Assembly: GCF_024594815.1 (NCBI RefSeq)
Contig: NZ_JANJOU010000021.1
Coordinates: 30,985 to 94,984, forward strand
DNA: 64,000 bases
Direction of reading: 5' to 3'
From: Roseomonas populi
GTDB lineage: Bacteria; Pseudomonadota; Alphaproteobacteria; Acetobacterales; Acetobacteraceae
In this document: one piece after another, positions 61,879 to 64,000 of the stretch
Layout: every line of letters begins with the position of its first letter
How positions within the stretch are numbered: position 1 is the stretch's first letter
Program-made: the position numbers and the translations under genes
The notes under the pieces: generated by a model
What the model was told of the DNA's origin: nothing
What the model saw: only the letters and a program-made list of their open reading frames with translations
Database searches by the model: none

Positions 61879-62805
61879 ATGATGGACGGGGGCGGCGTGC
61901 CGGTGGTGGTTGATGGCTTGCGCGCCGCGCCCCGGCGATCGCGGGGGGCGGCGTATTGGCAGGCGGCGCCCTTCGCGATCGTGTTCCTGCTGTTCTTCAT
62001 CGTGCCGCTGTGCCTGACAGTGGCGGTCTCGTTCTGGCACTACGATGAGTACAGTTTGCAGCCGGGCTTCACCTTCGAGAACTATCAGGAGGTGTTTGAC
62101 GGCTGCATCGCGAAGCTGCCGAGCCTTTGCGTGACCTTTGCGACGTACTTGTCCACGTTGCGCTTCGCGCTGATGGCCTGGGCCTGCACGCTCGTGCTGG
62201 GGTTCGGGATTGCCTACTTCCTGGCCTTTCATGTGCGGACGGTGCCGATGCAGATGGCGCTGTTCCTGATCTGCACGGTGCCGTTCTGGACGTCCAACAT
62301 CATCCGGATGGTGGCCTGGGTGCCCTTGCTGGGGCGGAACGGGCTGGTGAACCAGGGGCTGCAGGCGCTGGGGGTGACGGATGCGCCGCTGGACTGGCTT
62401 CTCTATTCGGAGTTCTCGGTCGTTCTGGCCTTCGTGCACCTCTACACGCTGTTCATGATGGTGCCGATCTTCAACTCGATGGCGCGGATCGACCGGTCGC
62501 TGATCGAGGCGGCGCGGGATGCGGGGGCATCCGGGTGGCAGACGCTGTGGAACGTGGTGATCCCGCTTTGCAAGCCGGGGATCGTGATCGGGTCCATCTT
62601 CGTGCTGACGATCGTGATGGGGGATTTCGTCACGGTGGGGATCATGGGGGGGCAGCAGATCGCCTCCATCGGGAAGGTGATCCAGGTGCAGATGAGCTAC
62701 CTGCAGTTTCCGATCGCGGCGGCCAATGCGGTGGTGCTGCTGGGGATCGTGCTGCTGATGATCTGGGCGCTGACGCGGCTGGTCGATATCCGGCGGGAGC
62801 TGTGA
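61879..62805 (+). CDS. ABC transporter permease, PotB-like
   Basis: A 308-residue permease with six membrane helices (AIVFLLFFIVPLCLTVAVSF first). The cytoplasmic coupling loop is IEAARDAGASGWQTLWNVVI then PLCKPGIVIG, the EAA motif of binding-protein-dependent permeases. PotB type, pairing with the PotC-like protein next in line. It follows the receptor gene by 12 bp. Confidence 0.93.
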   Translation: MMDGGGVPVVVDGLRAAPRRSRGAAYWQAAPFAIVFLLFFIVPLCLTVAVSFWHYDEYSLQPGFTFENYQEVFDGCIAKLPSLCVTFATYLSTLRFALMAWACTLVLGFGIAYFLAFHVRTVPMQMALFLICTVPFWTSNIIRMVAWVPLLGRNGLVNQGLQALGVTDAPLDWLLYSEFSVVLAFVHLYTLFMMVPIFNSMARIDRSLIEAARDAGASGWQTLWNVVIPLCKPGIVIGSIFVLTIVMGDFVTVGIMGGQQIASIGKVIQVQMSYLQFPIAAANAVVLLGIVLLMIWALTRLVDIRREL

Positions 62806-62806
62806 C

Positions 62807-63709
62807 GTGAACCGGCCCCGAACAGGAAAGGGTGGGGAGAGGCGGCCGGCGGCGTTCTGGTGGCTGGCGGCGCTGTTCGCGGCGTTCGTGCTGTTCCTCT
62901 ACGGGCCGATCCTGGCCATCGTGGTGCTGTCGTTCCAGGGGCCGTCCGGCGGGCTGACCTTTCCGATGAACGGGGTGTCCACCTTCTGGTTCTCCAAGCT
63001 CTGGCAGGGCGTGGGGGTGGTGGATATCTGGGCGGCCTTCGGGCGGTCCCTGCGGCTGGGCGCGGTGGTGATGGTGCTGACGGTGCTGCTGGCGCTGCCA
63101 GCGGGGTTAGCGTTCCGCAAGAGGTTCGCCGGGCAGTCGGCGCTGTTCTATGTCGCGGTGGCGAGTTTGATCGTGCCTTCGATCGTAGTGTCGCTCGGGA
63201 TCGGGTTGGGGTTCCGGATCGTGGACGATGCGGTGAAGGCGGTGGTCGAGGCGACGGGGTGGGGGTTCCTGCAGGGGTATGAGACGGCGGCGGGGCTGTA
63301 TTCCTCGGCGCTGGGGGCGCACCTGACCTGGACGCTGCCGTTTGGGCTGCTGATCCTGTTTGCCGTCTTCAATCGCTTCAATCCGGCCTATGAGGAGGCG
63401 GCGCGGGACCTGGGGGCCTCGCCCTGGCGGACGCTGCGGCATGTGGTGCTGCCGATCATCGCGCCTTCCCTGGTGGGTGTGGCGCTGTTCGGGTTCACGC
63501 TGTCCTGGGACGAGGTGGCGCGGACGAGCCAGGCGATCGGGGGGCGGAACACGCTGCCGCTGGAACTGCAGGGGCTGACGACGACGGTGACGACGCCGGA
63601 GATCTACGCGCTGGGGACGGTGACGACGGGGATGTCGCTGGTCGTCATCGCGATCGCGATCGGGGGTGTGGTGGTGCTGCGGCGGCGAAGGGCTGCGGCG
63701 GGGGGATAG
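62807..63709 (+). CDS. ABC transporter permease, PotC-like
   Basis: A 300-residue permease with six helices (FAAFVLFLYGPILAIVVLSF first). The EAA loop is YEEAARDLGASPWRTLRHVV then LPIIAPSLVG. Start GTG at 62807, two bases after the stop of the PotB-like gene. It ends the operon; a hairpin of the composite repeat begins 6 bp past its stop. Confidence 0.93.
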   Translation: MNRPRTGKGGERRPAAFWWLAALFAAFVLFLYGPILAIVVLSFQGPSGGLTFPMNGVSTFWFSKLWQGVGVVDIWAAFGRSLRLGAVVMVLTVLLALPAGLAFRKRFAGQSALFYVAVASLIVPSIVVSLGIGLGFRIVDDAVKAVVEATGWGFLQGYETAAGLYSSALGAHLTWTLPFGLLILFAVFNRFNPAYEEAARDLGASPWRTLRHVVLPIIAPSLVGVALFGFTLSWDEVARTSQAIGGRNTLPLELQGLTTTVTTPEIYALGTVTTGMSLVVIAIAIGGVVVLRRRRAAAGG

Positions 63710-64000
63710 TGTTCGGGAGGCGTTGCCTCCCGTGCCCTCGGGACGAACGCTTCGCGTTCGCCCGGACCAGGGGAAGAAGGAATTCTTCCCCATCGAAGGC
63801 AGTGCCTTCGATCCCATCATCTTTTTCTTCGAGTTGGGGCTGGGGAACGTGTTGCGCGCCGAGGCTCTTGGAGCCTCGGCGAAACCCCTGGGCCGCATTC
63901 CCCGGCAGTCTTGAAAAAGAAGATGAGGGGTGGGGTCCGGGGAGGGGAGAATTCCTTATCCCCTCCCTGGCCGTTTTCAGCCGTTGCGCCTGGCGTGGGC
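63710..64000 (+). repeat. composite hairpin element, copy K (rearranged) and window edge
   Basis: Modules in order: GGGAGGC-GTT-GCCTCCC (63715-63731, hp3-like), CGAACGC-TTC-GCGTTCG with GGG/CCC (63740-63763), a short hp1 GGGGAAGAA-GGAA-TTCTTCCCC (63770-63791), ATCGAAGGC-AGT-GCCTTCGAT (63792-63812), hp2 at 63858-63880 (GCCGAGGCTC, TTG, GAGCCTCGGC) and a second hp1 remnant in reverse (about 63938-63967). It looks like two elements joined. On the minus strand 64000-63977 reads AHARRNG then TGA, possibly the end of the next gene. Confidence 0.75.

Overview
The window is very GC-rich, with G/C at most third codon positions, and reads as the chromosome of an alphaproteobacterium, most likely a Roseomonas-like member of the Acetobacteraceae (Rhodospirillales). 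Signs of this are a ChvG/ChvI two-component pair close to ATP-type pckA, a DUF4175/TIGR02302 protein after lysA, an rpe-heparinase pair, an IalB-like periplasmic protein, two TctC-type solute receptors and an OprB porin. I saw no rRNA, tRNA, CRISPR array, prophage or intact insertion sequence.

Layout: 1-4.3 kb holds a Gfo/Idh/MocA oxidoreductase end, a DUF1275 membrane protein, chvG, a small secreted protein and chvI. 4.4-14 kb holds a PPOX-like flavoprotein, pckA, dnaQ, an SMP-30 lactonase, an AI-2E-type permease, a zf-CHCC protein and polA. 14-18.7 kb holds two tandem trypsin-like proteases, an OprB porin and a GntR regulator behind an HpaB remnant. 18.9-25.7 kb holds a tail-anchored coiled-coil protein, a lysine/alanine-rich DNA-binding-like protein, ppk2, a broken PiT phosphate transporter, a BisC/TorA-type molybdoenzyme and its divergent IclR regulator. 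26-35.6 kb holds TIGR02302, lysA, a GST, a serine hydrolase, a CsbD protein, heparinase, rpe and an Lrp regulator. 35.7-43 kb holds TctC, an LpxH-like phosphoesterase, an ATP-grasp ligase, a LysR regulator, a second small secreted protein, a trehalose-synthase-like GH13 enzyme and a cupin. 43-49.4 kb is a biosynthetic block read leftward: argG, a low-complexity ORF, pyrF, trpF, an EamA exporter, trpB and trpA. 49.6-54 kb is a rearranged patch with an orphan transposase-like gene, a duplicated piece of rlmN, a PEP-CTERM CHRD protein, intact rlmN, ialB and hpf. 54-64 kb holds a methyltransferase, a DUF218 protein, an amidohydrolase, a second TctC, a LysR regulator and a four-gene polyamine-type ABC transporter.

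The most unusual content is not a protein. About ten intergenic gaps carry copies of one composite element, 200-300 bp long, built from three kinds of hairpin in fixed order. hp1 is a purine-rich hairpin, often with a GGAA loop. hp2 is almost always exactly 25 nt (11-bp arms, 3-nt loop). hp3 is one or more CCAGG...CCTGG hairpins after a conserved CCGCGGCAGCCCGAT-like block. The hp2 arms differ in sequence between copies yet stay complementary, which suggests selection on structure. The copies lie at gene 3' ends, in both orientations, and several fill convergent gaps. A second item is a pair of small secreted proteins, 37 kb apart, with the same C-terminal signature (LLExSGATGGxGQHx) and each with its own terminator; one sits between chvI and chvG.

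Gene decay is visible in several places: a PiT remnant with a GC-dinucleotide frameshift, an HpaB N-terminal stub that overlaps the GntR start, an rlmN fragment, and a possible gene remnant after polA. All functional calls rest on recognisable sequence motifs; no database search was run.
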